Below are positions 8,126 through 15,470 of a DNA stretch of 64,000 nt, piece after piece. The stretch comes from a bacterium. GTDB lineage: Bacteria > Actinomycetota > Acidimicrobiia > Acidimicrobiales > Bin134. Below the pieces are notes generated by a model, which worked only from the letters and a program-made list of their open reading frames with translations, did not search any database and had not been told where the DNA came from. A program made the translations under genes and the position numbers. The DNA is taken from contig JAPOVT010000030.1 in assembly GCA_026708015.1 (NCBI GenBank), positions 1-64,000 of the forward strand. Reading direction: 5' to 3'. Numbering within the stretch: the stretch's first letter is position 1; every line of letters starts with the position of its first letter.

Positions 8126-8788
8126 ATGTCCCTTCATCTGTATGGTTCGGCGATGGAGAAAGCGGCTTTGTTCGATGCTGTCACGGCGCAGCGCCATCGC
8201 TTGATCGGCGTTCTCGACGACTTGAGCGATAAGCAGTGGAACGCGCGGTCGTTGTGCGAGAAGTGGCGGGTGCGCGATGTGGTGGGTCACCTGGTCACCA
8301 TCTTGGACATTCCCGCTGGACGTTTCTTGTGGCGGTCGTTTCGGGCCCGGAGCTACGACGGTTACGCCGCCGACGTGGCTTGCGAATATGGCTCGCAAGA
8401 CCCCGGCCAGCTGCTGGCGAAGTATCGCCAGCAGCTGGCTGGCAAGCGGATTGCTCCGCCGATTGTCGGCCCCATAGCGCCTTTGACCGATGTCCTGATC
8501 CATACCCGCGACATCGAACGACCGCTCGGTATCTCAGCAACGCTGCACCCTGAGGGATTGCGTGCCGCTCTCGATTACTGCTGCGGTGGTCGCGCTATTG
8601 GCTTTGTGCCGGGAAAGCGGACCAAGGGCCTTCGATTCGAGGCATCCGATATGGATTGGTCGGTCGGTGACGGGGCGTTGGTGTCAGGACCGGCAGAGGC
8701 AATCTTGTTGGCGGTCACCAACCGGCCCATCGCACTGTCCGAATTGAGCGGAGACGGCGCCGAGATGTTGGGTAACCGCCTCGGCTGA
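8126..8788 (+). CDS. Maleylpyruvate isomerase family (MDMPI/DinB-like) protein
   Basis: 220 residues from ATG 8126, with GGAAGG six bases upstream. The N-terminal four-helix DinB-like domain has LIGVLDDLSDKQWNARSLC followed by KWRVRDVVGHLV. The motif RVRDVVGHL supplies the metal-binding His typical of mycothiol-dependent maleylpyruvate isomerase relatives, and LTDVLIHTRDIERPLG carries the second conserved His/Asp region. A C-terminal SCP2-like domain follows (FEASDMDWSVGDG). Most members use mycothiol, a thiol of Actinobacteria, but this gene's substrate is unknown. It stands alone between the vapBC module and a broken oxidoreductase. Confidence 0.75.
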   Translation: MSLHLYGSAMEKAALFDAVTAQRHRLIGVLDDLSDKQWNARSLCEKWRVRDVVGHLVTILDIPAGRFLWRSFRARSYDGYAADVACEYGSQDPGQLLAKYRQQLAGKRIAPPIVGPIAPLTDVLIHTRDIERPLGISATLHPEGLRAALDYCCGGRAIGFVPGKRTKGLRFEASDMDWSVGDGALVSGPAEAILLAVTNRPIALSELSGDGAEMLGNRLG

Positions 8789-8833
8789 AGCCTCTGTAGT
8801 CGGGGCGAGCGTCACCAGCGCCGGTCGCCCTGC

Positions 8834-9244
8834 CTAGCTGGCGCGAGACGCCAATAGGTCTGCGGCCTGGGTGGCGGCGCGATGGCCGCTGGAGAGAGCG
8901 CCGTTGACTGAGGGGATGCCCATGTAGTCGCCGGCTAAGAACAGGTTGTCGATGCGTCCGGCAAGCTGGCCCGGGATCTCGGCCATCTTGGCGAGCATTC
9001 CGGGCTTTCCCATGCACAGGGCCTCTTCCCAGCGGTAGACGCGGTAGAACAGGCCCTCTTCGTCGCCGGGAAGAGCGGAGCCGGGCGGGGCGTTTTGGCG
9101 AGCGGCGCCCAGCATTTGGCGCTTTACCTCTTCGTGGTCTTGGGGGATGAGCTCTTTGGCCCGGTCGAGGCCGATGAGCAGGTCGAGGATGCTCTTGCCC
9201 GGAGGCGCGCATGCGGGCAGAAAGGTGATCCGGATGATTCCCAA
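8834..9244 (-). pseudogene. C-terminal fragment of an FAD-dependent amine-oxidase-like enzyme
   Basis: The fragment ends in NLFLAGDYMGIPSVNGALSS, the conserved C-terminal FAD-contact segment of protoporphyrinogen oxidase/amine oxidase-like flavoproteins. The preceding part (MGIIRITFLPACAPPGKS, then YRWEEALCMGKPGM) also fits these enzymes. The N-terminal dinucleotide-binding domain is absent: upstream, all frames on this strand lose family resemblance by about 9245. It is a decayed remnant rather than a functional gene. Confidence 0.7.
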
Positions 9245-9545
9245 GGTTGTGGATGCGCCAAAGCCGGGTCTCTGGGGTGATTCGGATGGTCGGAAAGCTT
9301 GACCAATCGGTCATTGAGCCAGGCGTTCTGCCGTTCGTTGGGCTGCTTGGCGGAGTTCCTCTAGGTCTTTGACTAACCGCGACCACTTGGCGCTGGCGAT
9401 ATCCTATGGCCTCGCCCGTATCGGCGCACACAGCGATTTCATACGTGTCGAACAGGCCTTAGCCGAGTAGCTTCCTCTCCAATTCTTCATCTGTCACAGC
9501 ATCAGACCCAAACGTACCGTCGGCAATCTGTCTCTCCATTTCGGC
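9245..9545 (-). other. Degenerate stretch between hipA and the oxidoreductase remnant
   Basis: Reading away from hipA there is a tiny ORF at 9459-9539 (26 residues beginning MERQIADGTFGSD, stop TAA). Further on, another frame carries AKWSRLVKDLEELRQAAQ and stops near 9312. These look like pieces of one or two small broken genes. No family could be assigned and no intact ORF over 60 residues is convincing. Confidence 0.4.
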
Positions 9546-10838
9546 CTATTGGGCGGCTGTCTCTGCTATCTCTTTGCAATCGGAAGCGCGGACCGACAGG
9601 TCGTCGTGGAGGAGTCCGACTATAGGCAGTTTACCCATTTCCTGAGGCAGCGACTTGGCGGTCTCGCCTAGTGCCCAGGGGAGTTTGTCGGCGAGTTCAG
9701 CGGCCCGCTCAGCGGTCTCTTTCGGGTTGAGTCCGAGCCGTTCGGCGGTGAGTGTCATGGCCTCGGGAGAGTCGGCACTTTCGATTGTGAAATCGCTTCC
9801 GATTCTCATCGCCATGCGGAGCAGATGTGTTGGGGTGGTTTGCCGGTACGGAAGCCAGCTGTTGAGATCGTAGACGGGGGCCAGATGGGCTGTTCCCTGC
9901 CCAAGAAGCATCACAGAGTGGTTCTTTGCATGGCCGTCGATACTGGCCACAAGCCATTGGCAAAGCAGCGAGTCCCTGAACCTCCTCAGGTTCGCATCGG
10001 CGTTGCTGGGGTCAGCCTGCCGCAGCACGCGGGCGATCTCCTCGGGAGCAGGGCCTCCATCACCCTCGTATTTCCTGTCTGGCCTGTATCCGAGCGCCTG
10101 GCAGAAATCCTCCTGGTGGATGCGGGCCGTGCCATCGCCGGTACGGTCGAACCTCTCGACCACCAGCACCTCTGTCCCGCCGAATCGGGCGGGCTTGGTG
10201 CGGGCTGCTGCCACCCCCATGCGCCGAACCGTCTCCATGACCAGATGCTCGGTCACGGCCTCGTGGGCGAACGTGTCCTGTCTTGCCAATTTGATGATGT
10301 GGGTGGTGGGTATCGGCCCATCTGGCACAACCCAGCCGCCGTCAGGCGTGCGGCGCACCGCCACCTTCGGTTGCGCTCCGGCCAAGCTGAATCCGGAGTC
10401 GGCCCTTCCGACGCGAAAGGCCCGATTGCCGGGATCGACGCGTATCCGCTCCAGCCACGCTGCAATCTCATCCTCGGTGGTCGGCTCTGTTTCGCCGGCT
10501 TCCGAGAGCAGGTGATCGACCTTCTCGGGCGGACAGAACTGAACTGCTCCAGCGCAGTCCGCTCCCATCGGGGTGCCCAGAATCCGCAAGTAGTCCCCGC
10601 CCTGGAGGCCGTGCTCCCTTTTGAGGCTGCGAATCGTGTCGGTGTCGTCGGGCAAGAGCCCTTCAAGCCACCAGCGAAGCTCCGTTCCCTCGGCCCGCAG
10701 CCTCGACAGGGGAAACCGGATCGACAGGGGCGGACCCCCTGCCTGAATGTAGGCGGGCGCATACTCGAACGACGGATGACGGTCGGTGAGGTCTAGGGAA
10801 CCGGCGACCTTCCCGCCGATGAGCACGGAAAGCTCCAC
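9546..10838 (-). CDS. hipA: HipA-family serine/threonine kinase toxin
   Basis: 430 residues, full family length. The N-terminal HipA_N part (about 1-100) carries SIRFPLSRLRAEGTELRWW. SLAGAQPKVAVR is the HipA nucleotide-binding loop, IDGHAKNHSV holds the catalytic Asp and Asn, and LAPVYDLNS the metal-binding Asp (DFG-like). The E. coli relative phosphorylates glutamyl-tRNA synthetase and causes persistence; the target here is not known. GTG 10838 starts one base after the hipB stop, so the two are coupled. The active-site motifs are intact. Confidence 0.92.
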   Translation of the reverse strand: MELSVLIGGKVAGSLDLTDRHPSFEYAPAYIQAGGPPLSIRFPLSRLRAEGTELRWWLEGLLPDDTDTIRSLKREHGLQGGDYLRILGTPMGADCAGAVQFCPPEKVDHLLSEAGETEPTTEDEIAAWLERIRVDPGNRAFRVGRADSGFSLAGAQPKVAVRRTPDGGWVVPDGPIPTTHIIKLARQDTFAHEAVTEHLVMETVRRMGVAAARTKPARFGGTEVLVVERFDRTGDGTARIHQEDFCQALGYRPDRKYEGDGGPAPEEIARVLRQADPSNADANLRRFRDSLLCQWLVASIDGHAKNHSVMLLGQGTAHLAPVYDLNSWLPYRQTTPTHLLRMAMRIGSDFTIESADSPEAMTLTAERLGLNPKETAERAAELADKLPWALGETAKSLPQEMGKLPIVGLLHDDLSVRASDCKEIAETAAQ

Positions 10839-10839
10839 C

Positions 10840-11130
10840 CTAGAACTCCGTCAAAGACCGCAGGTGCGCTTCGAAGTCGAACTCCGGCTCGGCTCGCTTG
10901 ACCATCACGAGCATGTATCCCGCCTGCCGGAGGGCGTCGATGGCCAGCCCGACCTCGATGCTCGACTTGCCGTTCTCCGCCTCTGACACCCATTTGCGTG
11001 ACACGCCCATTTCGGCGGCGAACGCAGTCTGGGTCATGTTCTTGTCCTGGCGGGCGAATCTGATGGCGTGCCCCAAATCAGACGGCGTGAACACCGGCAC
11101 ACCGGTTGCGGATGCCTCGTCGGCTGGCAT
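10840..11130 (-). CDS. hipB: HipB-family Xre-type antitoxin and repressor
   Basis: 96 residues. The segment NMTQTAFAAEMGVSRKWVSE is an Xre/Cro helix-turn-helix, preceded by LGHAIRFARQDK. SSIEVGLAIDALRQAGYMLV and the C-terminal tail form the dimerisation/toxin-contact part typical of HipB. It is the first gene of the operon and should neutralise HipA and repress the promoter upstream of 11130. Three phased repeats at 11165-11245 lie in the expected operator region. Confidence 0.9.
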   Translation of the reverse strand: MPADEASATGVPVFTPSDLGHAIRFARQDKNMTQTAFAAEMGVSRKWVSEAENGKSSIEVGLAIDALRQAGYMLVMVKRAEPEFDFEAHLRSLTEF

Positions 11131-11164
11131 GGGCCAATCCTAGCTGCTCAACCCCTACGTGACA

Positions 11165-11245
11165 CCGAACGCTCACAACGAAATTACGCCTCCGAACGGT
11201 AACATAGCAACAGCGACACCGAACGGTAGCAGAGCAGCGACGAAC
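11165..11245. repeat. Three direct repeats with exact 27-base period upstream of hipBA
   Basis: CCGAACG occurs at 11165, 11192 and 11219, exactly 27 bases apart. The second and third units match at 16 of 18 positions (CCGAACGGTAACATAGCA and CCGAACGGTAGCAGAGCA). The first unit shares only the core but has the same GACA lead-in as the third. They lie between hipB (start 11130) and the divergent antiporter operon (start 11351). Likely HipB operators, though classical HipB sites are palindromic and these are not. Confidence 0.6.
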
Positions 11246-11350
11246 GTGACTTAACGCTAGCCGTTGCGAACACCCATCCAGGCCCCTTTAGCGGTGCTGT
11301 TCTGTCAATATGGCGGATGACGCCTCGACGACGACTGGAAGGAGAGACCG

Positions 11351-11839
11351 GTGGGAAAGGCAACCGAAACTGATTTGCCCGGTGTGGGGGTTCGCTTCGA
11401 CCTGGAAACGAGCGCGGGCCGTTGCGTCGGTGTGGTCGTCCACCAGACCGGTCGGCGCGATCTGGTGGTCTACGACGAACAGGACGTTGACCGCGCCTGC
11501 GAGAGCGTGGTGTTGACCGAGGACGAGGGCCACACCCTCGGCGAGCTGTTGGGGGGCAACCCGGTTCTGGAGCATCTAGACGACGTCGTGCACCGCCTCG
11601 AGGATCTCGTGATCTCGTGGGTAACGGTCGACCCGAAGTCGTCCCTCGCCGGGCTCACCCTGGCTGAGGCCGAGCTGAGGGCGCGAACCGGGGCGGGCGT
11701 GGTCGCGCTGGTCACCGATTCGGGCTCCATTCCCATCCCAGGCGGAGCTGACCGCCTCGAAGCCGGTGGCACGGCAGTGGTCGTTGGCGTTCCCGCCGCG
11801 GTGAAGGCGGCCACCAAGCTGCTGAACGAATCGGGCTAG
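11351..11839 (+). CDS. Cation:proton antiporter regulatory subunit (KhtT-like)
   Basis: 162 residues from GTG 11351, with AAGGAG seven bases upstream. The N-terminal half (LPGVGVRFDLETSAGRCVGV, with DEGHTLGELLGG) matches the regulatory N-domain of KhtT-type proteins. The C-terminal half (LAGLTLAEAELRARTGAGVV, then PGGADRLEAGGTAVVVG) is a TrkA-C (RCK_C) nucleotide-sensing domain. Such cytoplasmic subunits gate the partner antiporter in response to pH or cyclic dinucleotides. The antiporter gene follows after three bases, so they form a two-gene operon. Confidence 0.85.
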   Translation: MGKATETDLPGVGVRFDLETSAGRCVGVVVHQTGRRDLVVYDEQDVDRACESVVLTEDEGHTLGELLGGNPVLEHLDDVVHRLEDLVISWVTVDPKSSLAGLTLAEAELRARTGAGVVALVTDSGSIPIPGGADRLEAGGTAVVVGVPAAVKAATKLLNESG

Positions 11840-11842
11840 CCC

Positions 11843-13072
11843 ATGCACACGGGCGGCGATCTGTTTGTGATCGAGCTCGGGGCGGTGGTGTTGGTCTTGG
11901 CCATCGTCGCCCGCCTGGCTCGAAGGATCGGCCTGCCTGCGCTTCCGATGTACCTACTGGTGGGGCTGGCCCTGGGCGAGGGCAGTCTCGTCGAGTTGCC
12001 GGCGTCGGAGGAGTTCATCGAGGTGGGCGCCGAGATCGGCGTCATCTTGATGCTGCTCATGCTGGGGCTCGAGTTCTCCGCCCACGAGCTGATCGACAAC
12101 GTTCGGCGGTCGACGCTGGCCGGGACCGTCGACCTGGCCCTCAACTTCCCGCCCGGCTTCGTCGCGGGGCTGCTGCTCGGCTTCGACCCCATCGTTGCCG
12201 TCCTGCTCGGCGGCGTGACCTACATCTCCTCGTCGGGCATCGTGGCGAAGCTCGTCGCCGACCTCGACCGCATCGGCAACCACGAGACCTCGGTGATCCT
12301 GAGCGTGCTCGTCATCGAAGACCTGGCCATGGTGCTGTATCTGCCCATCGTGTCCGGGGTGCTCTTTGGCGGCTCGGCGCTGAGCACCACCGTCACCGTC
12401 ATAGTCTCTTTGCTCGTGGTGGTTGGCGTGCTCGGTGCCGCCTACCTGTTCGGCGACCGGCTGAGCGCCATTGCGTTGAGCCAATCCAGCGAAGCGCTGT
12501 TGTTGACGCTGCTCGGCGGCACTCTGCTCTTCGCCGGCATCGCCGGGCGCCTCAACCTGTCAACGGCGGTGGGGGCCTTCGTGGTGGGCGTGGCACTGTC
12601 GGGCGACATCGTTTCGCATGCCCGCGGGCTGCTGTTGCCACTGCGGAACCTCTTTGCCGCCGTCTTCTTCGTGTTCTTCGGCCTGCAAGTCGATCTTGAC
12701 CTTGTCCCCGATGTCGCCGTGGCCGCTGTCGTCATCGCCGCCGTGACCGTCGCCACCAAGTTCGCCACTGGCTGGGTCGCCGCGGGAAGAGTCGCCATTG
12801 GCAGGCCCGGTCGGGCCCGGGCCGGCGCCGCCCTCATCGCCCACGGAGAGTTCTCTATCGTCATCGCCGAGCTCGGCATTTCCCGCGAGAGCGACCTCGG
12901 CGCGCTCGCCGCCACATACGTCATCATCCTCACCCTTGTCGGCGCGGTTCTCTACCAGTACTCCGACTCCATAACCCTCCACACTCCGAGCGAGTCCTAC
13001 CGGGCCCGGTGGCAGCGAAAATCCCGCCTCGCCGAACGGCTCCGCAAGCGCCGCTGGTCCCCAACTCGCTAG
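11843..13072 (+). CDS. CPA2-family cation:proton antiporter (KhtU/KefB-like)
   Basis: 409 residues, mostly hydrophobic with about 11-12 membrane segments. Recognisable CPA2 features include LPALPMYLLVGLALGEGSL in the N-terminal region, IGVILMLLMLGLEFS with the conserved GLEF, VTYISSSGIVAKLV, LVIEDLAMVLYLP with the acidic pair used in exchange, and FFVFFGLQVDL. It lacks the C-terminal RCK domain of KefB, and the separate KhtT-like protein encoded just upstream supplies it. It probably exports K+ or NH4+ in exchange for H+ at the plasma membrane. The C-terminal tail is short and basic. Confidence 0.88.
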   Translation: MHTGGDLFVIELGAVVLVLAIVARLARRIGLPALPMYLLVGLALGEGSLVELPASEEFIEVGAEIGVILMLLMLGLEFSAHELIDNVRRSTLAGTVDLALNFPPGFVAGLLLGFDPIVAVLLGGVTYISSSGIVAKLVADLDRIGNHETSVILSVLVIEDLAMVLYLPIVSGVLFGGSALSTTVTVIVSLLVVVGVLGAAYLFGDRLSAIALSQSSEALLLTLLGGTLLFAGIAGRLNLSTAVGAFVVGVALSGDIVSHARGLLLPLRNLFAAVFFVFFGLQVDLDLVPDVAVAAVVIAAVTVATKFATGWVAAGRVAIGRPGRARAGAALIAHGEFSIVIAELGISRESDLGALAATYVIILTLVGAVLYQYSDSITLHTPSESYRARWQRKSRLAERLRKRRWSPTR

Positions 13073-13179
13073 CTCTTCTACCAGAGACGCCCAAGCGGTC
13101 TGAAAGCTCTGGCCTCTAGAGGTGGCGCGGGACGTACATGAGGCCGCCGTTGGTCCAGAGGTCGATGGCGCTCCCGTGC

Positions 13180-13491
13180 CTACACCATGCTGGTGACGTT
13201 GCCCCCGCCGATGGCGACGACTCCGGTGGCGTTCAGTCCGCCGATGGCGACGATGCCGATGGAGTTGACCCCTCCCAGGGTGACCAGGCCGATGGCGTTT
13301 ACCCCGCCGACGGTGACAATTCCCATCGAGTTGACTGCGCCGAATGTCACCAGGCCCATTGCGTTCAACAAGCCCAGTGCCGCGATCCCCAGGGCATTGA
13401 TGCCCGCCATGGCAGCAAGCCCGATCGCGTTGAAGCGATTGACAGCGACAAAGCCAACCGTGCACTTCTCCATTGTGGTTGCGTCTGACAT
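13180..13491 (-). CDS. Hydrophobic 11-residue-repeat protein
   Basis: 103 residues from ATG 13491, with AAGGAG five bases upstream, a strong site. After a short N-terminus (MSDATTMEKCTVGFVAVNRF) nearly the whole protein is a tandem repeat of 11 residues of the form G-x-x-N-A/S-x-G-hydrophobic-V-x-hydrophobic. Examples are GAVNSMGIVTV, GGVNAIGLVTL and GGVNSIGIVAI. At least six copies are in register, giving a 33-base DNA periodicity. Regular G-x-x-N turns with alternating hydrophobics suggest a beta-helix or stacked-strand solenoid. I do not recognise a characterised family. It is monocistronic and convergent with the antiporter gene. Confidence 0.75.
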   Translation of the reverse strand: MSDATTMEKCTVGFVAVNRFNAIGLAAMAGINALGIAALGLLNAMGLVTFGAVNSMGIVTVGGVNAIGLVTLGGVNSIGIVAIGGLNATGVVAIGGGNVTSMV

Positions 13492-13591
13492 CTTCGCTCC
13501 TTCAACCTGGTCCCACCGTGGGTGCGATACCTGGTTGTACCACAATTGCGTCGCTGTGCGTTGCGATGATCCTGCTAGCCTGACTCATTCC

Positions 13592-13665
13592 GGGCCGTTA
13601 GCTCAGTTGGCTAGAGCACCTGCATGACGCGCAGGGGGTCAGGGGTTCGAGTCCCTTACGGCCCA
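13592..13665 (+). tRNA. tRNA-Val (GAC)
   Basis: A complete cloverleaf is present. The acceptor GGGCCGT/ACGGCCC has discriminator A13665. The D arm is GCTC/GAGC with loop AGTTGGCTA, the anticodon arm CCTGC/GCAGG with loop ATGACGC, and the T arm has TTCGAGT. Anticodon GAC reads GUC valine codons. CCA is not encoded. Position 37 is G, where valine tRNAs usually have A. Confidence 0.9.
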
Positions 13666-13669
13666 CCGA

Positions 13670-14557
13670 ATGGATGTCGCCCAGTCCAGTGATCGAAGGC
13701 GGCTGGGCTGGTTGCTCGCCGGGGTGGGAATGCTCTCGGTTTCCACCGATTCGCTGTGGGTCCGGCTATCGGAGGCAGACGCCGTCGATGTCTCCTTCTG
13801 GGTGGCGTGCTGCTCGGTGCCCCTCTACACCTCACTGAGCCACCGGGTGGACGGCTGCTGGCCGCTGGAGGCGTTCCGCCGCCATCCTTGGCAGCAGCTG
13901 GTGATCGGGGCTCTCACCGGGGGAAGCCAGCTGTGCTTCGTCATTGCCGTGACCCAGACCCGAGTGGCCAACGTGGTGGCCATTGTGGCCGCGGTACCGC
14001 TGATGGCCGCGGTGTGTGCCTGGATATGGCTGAGGGAGCGCATCAGCCGAGCAACGGCCATCGCCATCGCCATCACCATGGCGGGCATCGGAGCGATTGT
14101 GTCCAGCTCGGTGGGGGAGCCCACCCTCACCGGCGATCTCTTGGGCGTCTTGGCCATCCTGGGCTTTGCGGTGAGCCTGACGATGTGGCGCCGGTATCCC
14201 GACATGAGCCGCCTGGTGGGGCTGTCCATCGGCGGGGTGATGACCGTGGTGGCCCTGGTGTACTGGGCAGCGCCGCTGTCACTCGACTTGCGGGCCTACC
14301 TGTCGATCGCCGCCATGGGCCTGTTGTTCAACCCTTTCGGTCGTCTGGCCCTGTCCAACGCCCCTCGCTTCGCCCCAGTAGCCGACGTGGCCCTGTTTGC
14401 CCCCATCGAGACCGTGGCCGGAACCATCTGGGCTGCCGCATTCTTCAACGAGCTGCCCCGCCCAGTCGCCGCCGTCGGCGCCGTCATCGTGCTAATCGGC
14501 GTCTTCTACGGCACCATCGCCACCACCCGGCCCGGAGCTCAAGCTGTTCCGAGCTAA
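13670..14557 (+). CDS. EamA-like drug/metabolite (DMT) family transporter
   Basis: 295 residues, about ten membrane helices in two repeats of the EamA/RhaT domain. Visible segments include LGWLLAGVGMLSVSTDSLWV, VANVVAIVAAVPLMAAV followed by WIWLRERISRATAIAIAI, and in the second half PVADVALFAPIETVAGTIWA then AAVGAVIVLIGVFYG. Substrates of this family (amino acids, nucleotides, drugs) cannot be predicted. The ATG at 13670 lies four bases after the tRNA-Val 3' end without a ribosome site, so it is either expressed by tRNA read-through and processing as a near-leaderless mRNA or starts later (for example ATG 13730). Confidence 0.82.
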   Translation: MDVAQSSDRRRLGWLLAGVGMLSVSTDSLWVRLSEADAVDVSFWVACCSVPLYTSLSHRVDGCWPLEAFRRHPWQQLVIGALTGGSQLCFVIAVTQTRVANVVAIVAAVPLMAAVCAWIWLRERISRATAIAIAITMAGIGAIVSSSVGEPTLTGDLLGVLAILGFAVSLTMWRRYPDMSRLVGLSIGGVMTVVALVYWAAPLSLDLRAYLSIAAMGLLFNPFGRLALSNAPRFAPVADVALFAPIETVAGTIWAAAFFNELPRPVAAVGAVIVLIGVFYGTIATTRPGAQAVPS

Positions 14558-14562
14558 CGGAA

Positions 14563-14585
14563 GAGTGATTGCATTGCAATCACTC
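14563..14585. promoter_or_regulatory. Perfect 23-base palindrome before fitAB
   Basis: GAGTGATTGCA (14563-14573) and TGCAATCACTC (14575-14585) are perfect reverse complements around a single T. It lies 5 bases after the transporter stop and 39 bases before the FitA-like start. The core TGATTGCA/TGCAATCA resembles the half-sites bound by FitA-type antitoxins, so an operator is favoured. It could alternatively act as a terminator for the upstream gene, but the one-base loop is too tight and no T tract follows. Confidence 0.55.
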
Positions 14586-14624
14586 AGCCAAGGTAGGCTC
14601 TTGGGGAGCCAGAGAGGGCAAGAA

Positions 14625-14867
14625 ATGGCGAGTATCACCATTCGCAATCTTGACGACGAAGTCAAGATCAGGCTTCGCATACGGGCTGCCAGTCACGGTC
14701 GGTCGATGGAAGAGGAGGCCCGGCTCATTTTGCGCGATGCCGTTGAGCAGGACGCGGGTCCTGCCGATCTAGCTGCTGCTATTCGCGAACGCTTCGCCCA
14801 TCTCGGTGGGGTGGAGTTGGAATTGCCCTCAAGAGAGGCCATGCCAGAGCCGCCTCGATTCGATTGA
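14625..14867 (+). CDS. FitA-like antitoxin
   Basis: 80 residues from ATG 14625, with AGAGGG seven bases upstream; the longer frame from 14565 would overlap the palindrome. The N-terminus MASITIRNLDDEVKIRLRIR is the classic FitA ribbon-helix-helix, and HGRSMEEEARLILRDAV is the following helix. The tail (LAAAIRERFAHLGGVELELP) should wrap the toxin. The gene is followed after 10 bases by the PIN toxin gene. It probably represses its own promoter at the palindrome. Confidence 0.85.
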   Translation: MASITIRNLDDEVKIRLRIRAASHGRSMEEEARLILRDAVEQDAGPADLAAAIRERFAHLGGVELELPSREAMPEPPRFD

Positions 14868-14877
14868 AGCAGGCACG

Positions 14878-15300
14878 GTGATTGTTCTCGACACCAATGT
14901 TGTCTCTGAATTGATGCGCCGGCTGCCGGATTCGGCTGTTGAAGCATGGGTGGCTAACCGTGCCGCGACCACCTTGTTTCTCTCCGCAGTGAGCGAGGCA
15001 GAGTTGCTCTACGGCGTCGCCATCATGCCAGCGGGCCAGCGTCGAGACGCTCTGGAGTCAGAGGTTGAGGCGATGCTGCGTGACGACTTTTCTGGTCGTG
15101 TGCTGCCTTTCGACCGTGACGCGGCGCGCGCCTATGCGGAAATTGCTGCTTCCTGCCGGGCCGCAGGACGACCTGTGTCCCAGTCCGACGGTCAAATCGC
15201 AGCTATCGCCCGTTCTCGCGGCATGGCGGTGGCAACACGCAATGTCCGGCACTATGAAGGCATGGCTGTCGACCTCGTCGACCCTTGGGCAGCAAGCTGA
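14878..15300 (+). CDS. FitB-like PIN-domain toxin
   Basis: 140 residues from GTG 14878. VIVLDTNVVSELMRR gives the first Asp, and FLSAVSEAELLYGVAIMPAG the conserved Glu, the FitB signature. SQSDGQIAAIARSRGMAVAT followed by RNVRHYEG supplies the final acidic cluster and the conserved asparagine. Predicted Mg-dependent RNase held inactive by the FitA-like partner. All active-site residues appear present. Confidence 0.86.
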   Translation: MIVLDTNVVSELMRRLPDSAVEAWVANRAATTLFLSAVSEAELLYGVAIMPAGQRRDALESEVEAMLRDDFSGRVLPFDRDAARAYAEIAASCRAAGRPVSQSDGQIAAIARSRGMAVATRNVRHYEGMAVDLVDPWAAS

Positions 15301-15470
15301 ACAGCCCGTTGGGAGGCTAACTGAGAGGTCTTGACCAGCAGTACGCTCGCGGGTTGTGGCCAAGCTCAACATATTTTATTGTGATGGCCGATCAGCTGGC
15401 GCCGCATTTCATCGGTGCCTTGCTGCCGACGGCGGCACCCGAGTCGAGCCGACCAGCCGGTTCTTCGCCG
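15301..15470. other. Intergenic, no gene seen
   Basis: This 170-base stretch lies between convergent fitB and the PQQ-type gene. It contains an AT-rich patch (CATATTTTATTGTG near 15370) unlike its GC-rich surroundings, but no convincing coding sequence or strong hairpin. Confidence 0.4.

Noticed and set aside
8834-9545. An intact amine oxidase gene with a late TTG start
   Set aside because: The FAD-binding N-terminal domain is absent and upstream frames contain unrelated short pieces, so a remnant is the better call.
12560-13465. 301-residue minus-strand frame across the antiporter end and the repeat gene
   Set aside because: Arg/His/Gly-rich shadow of the CPA2 antiporter and of the repeat region; no domain seen.
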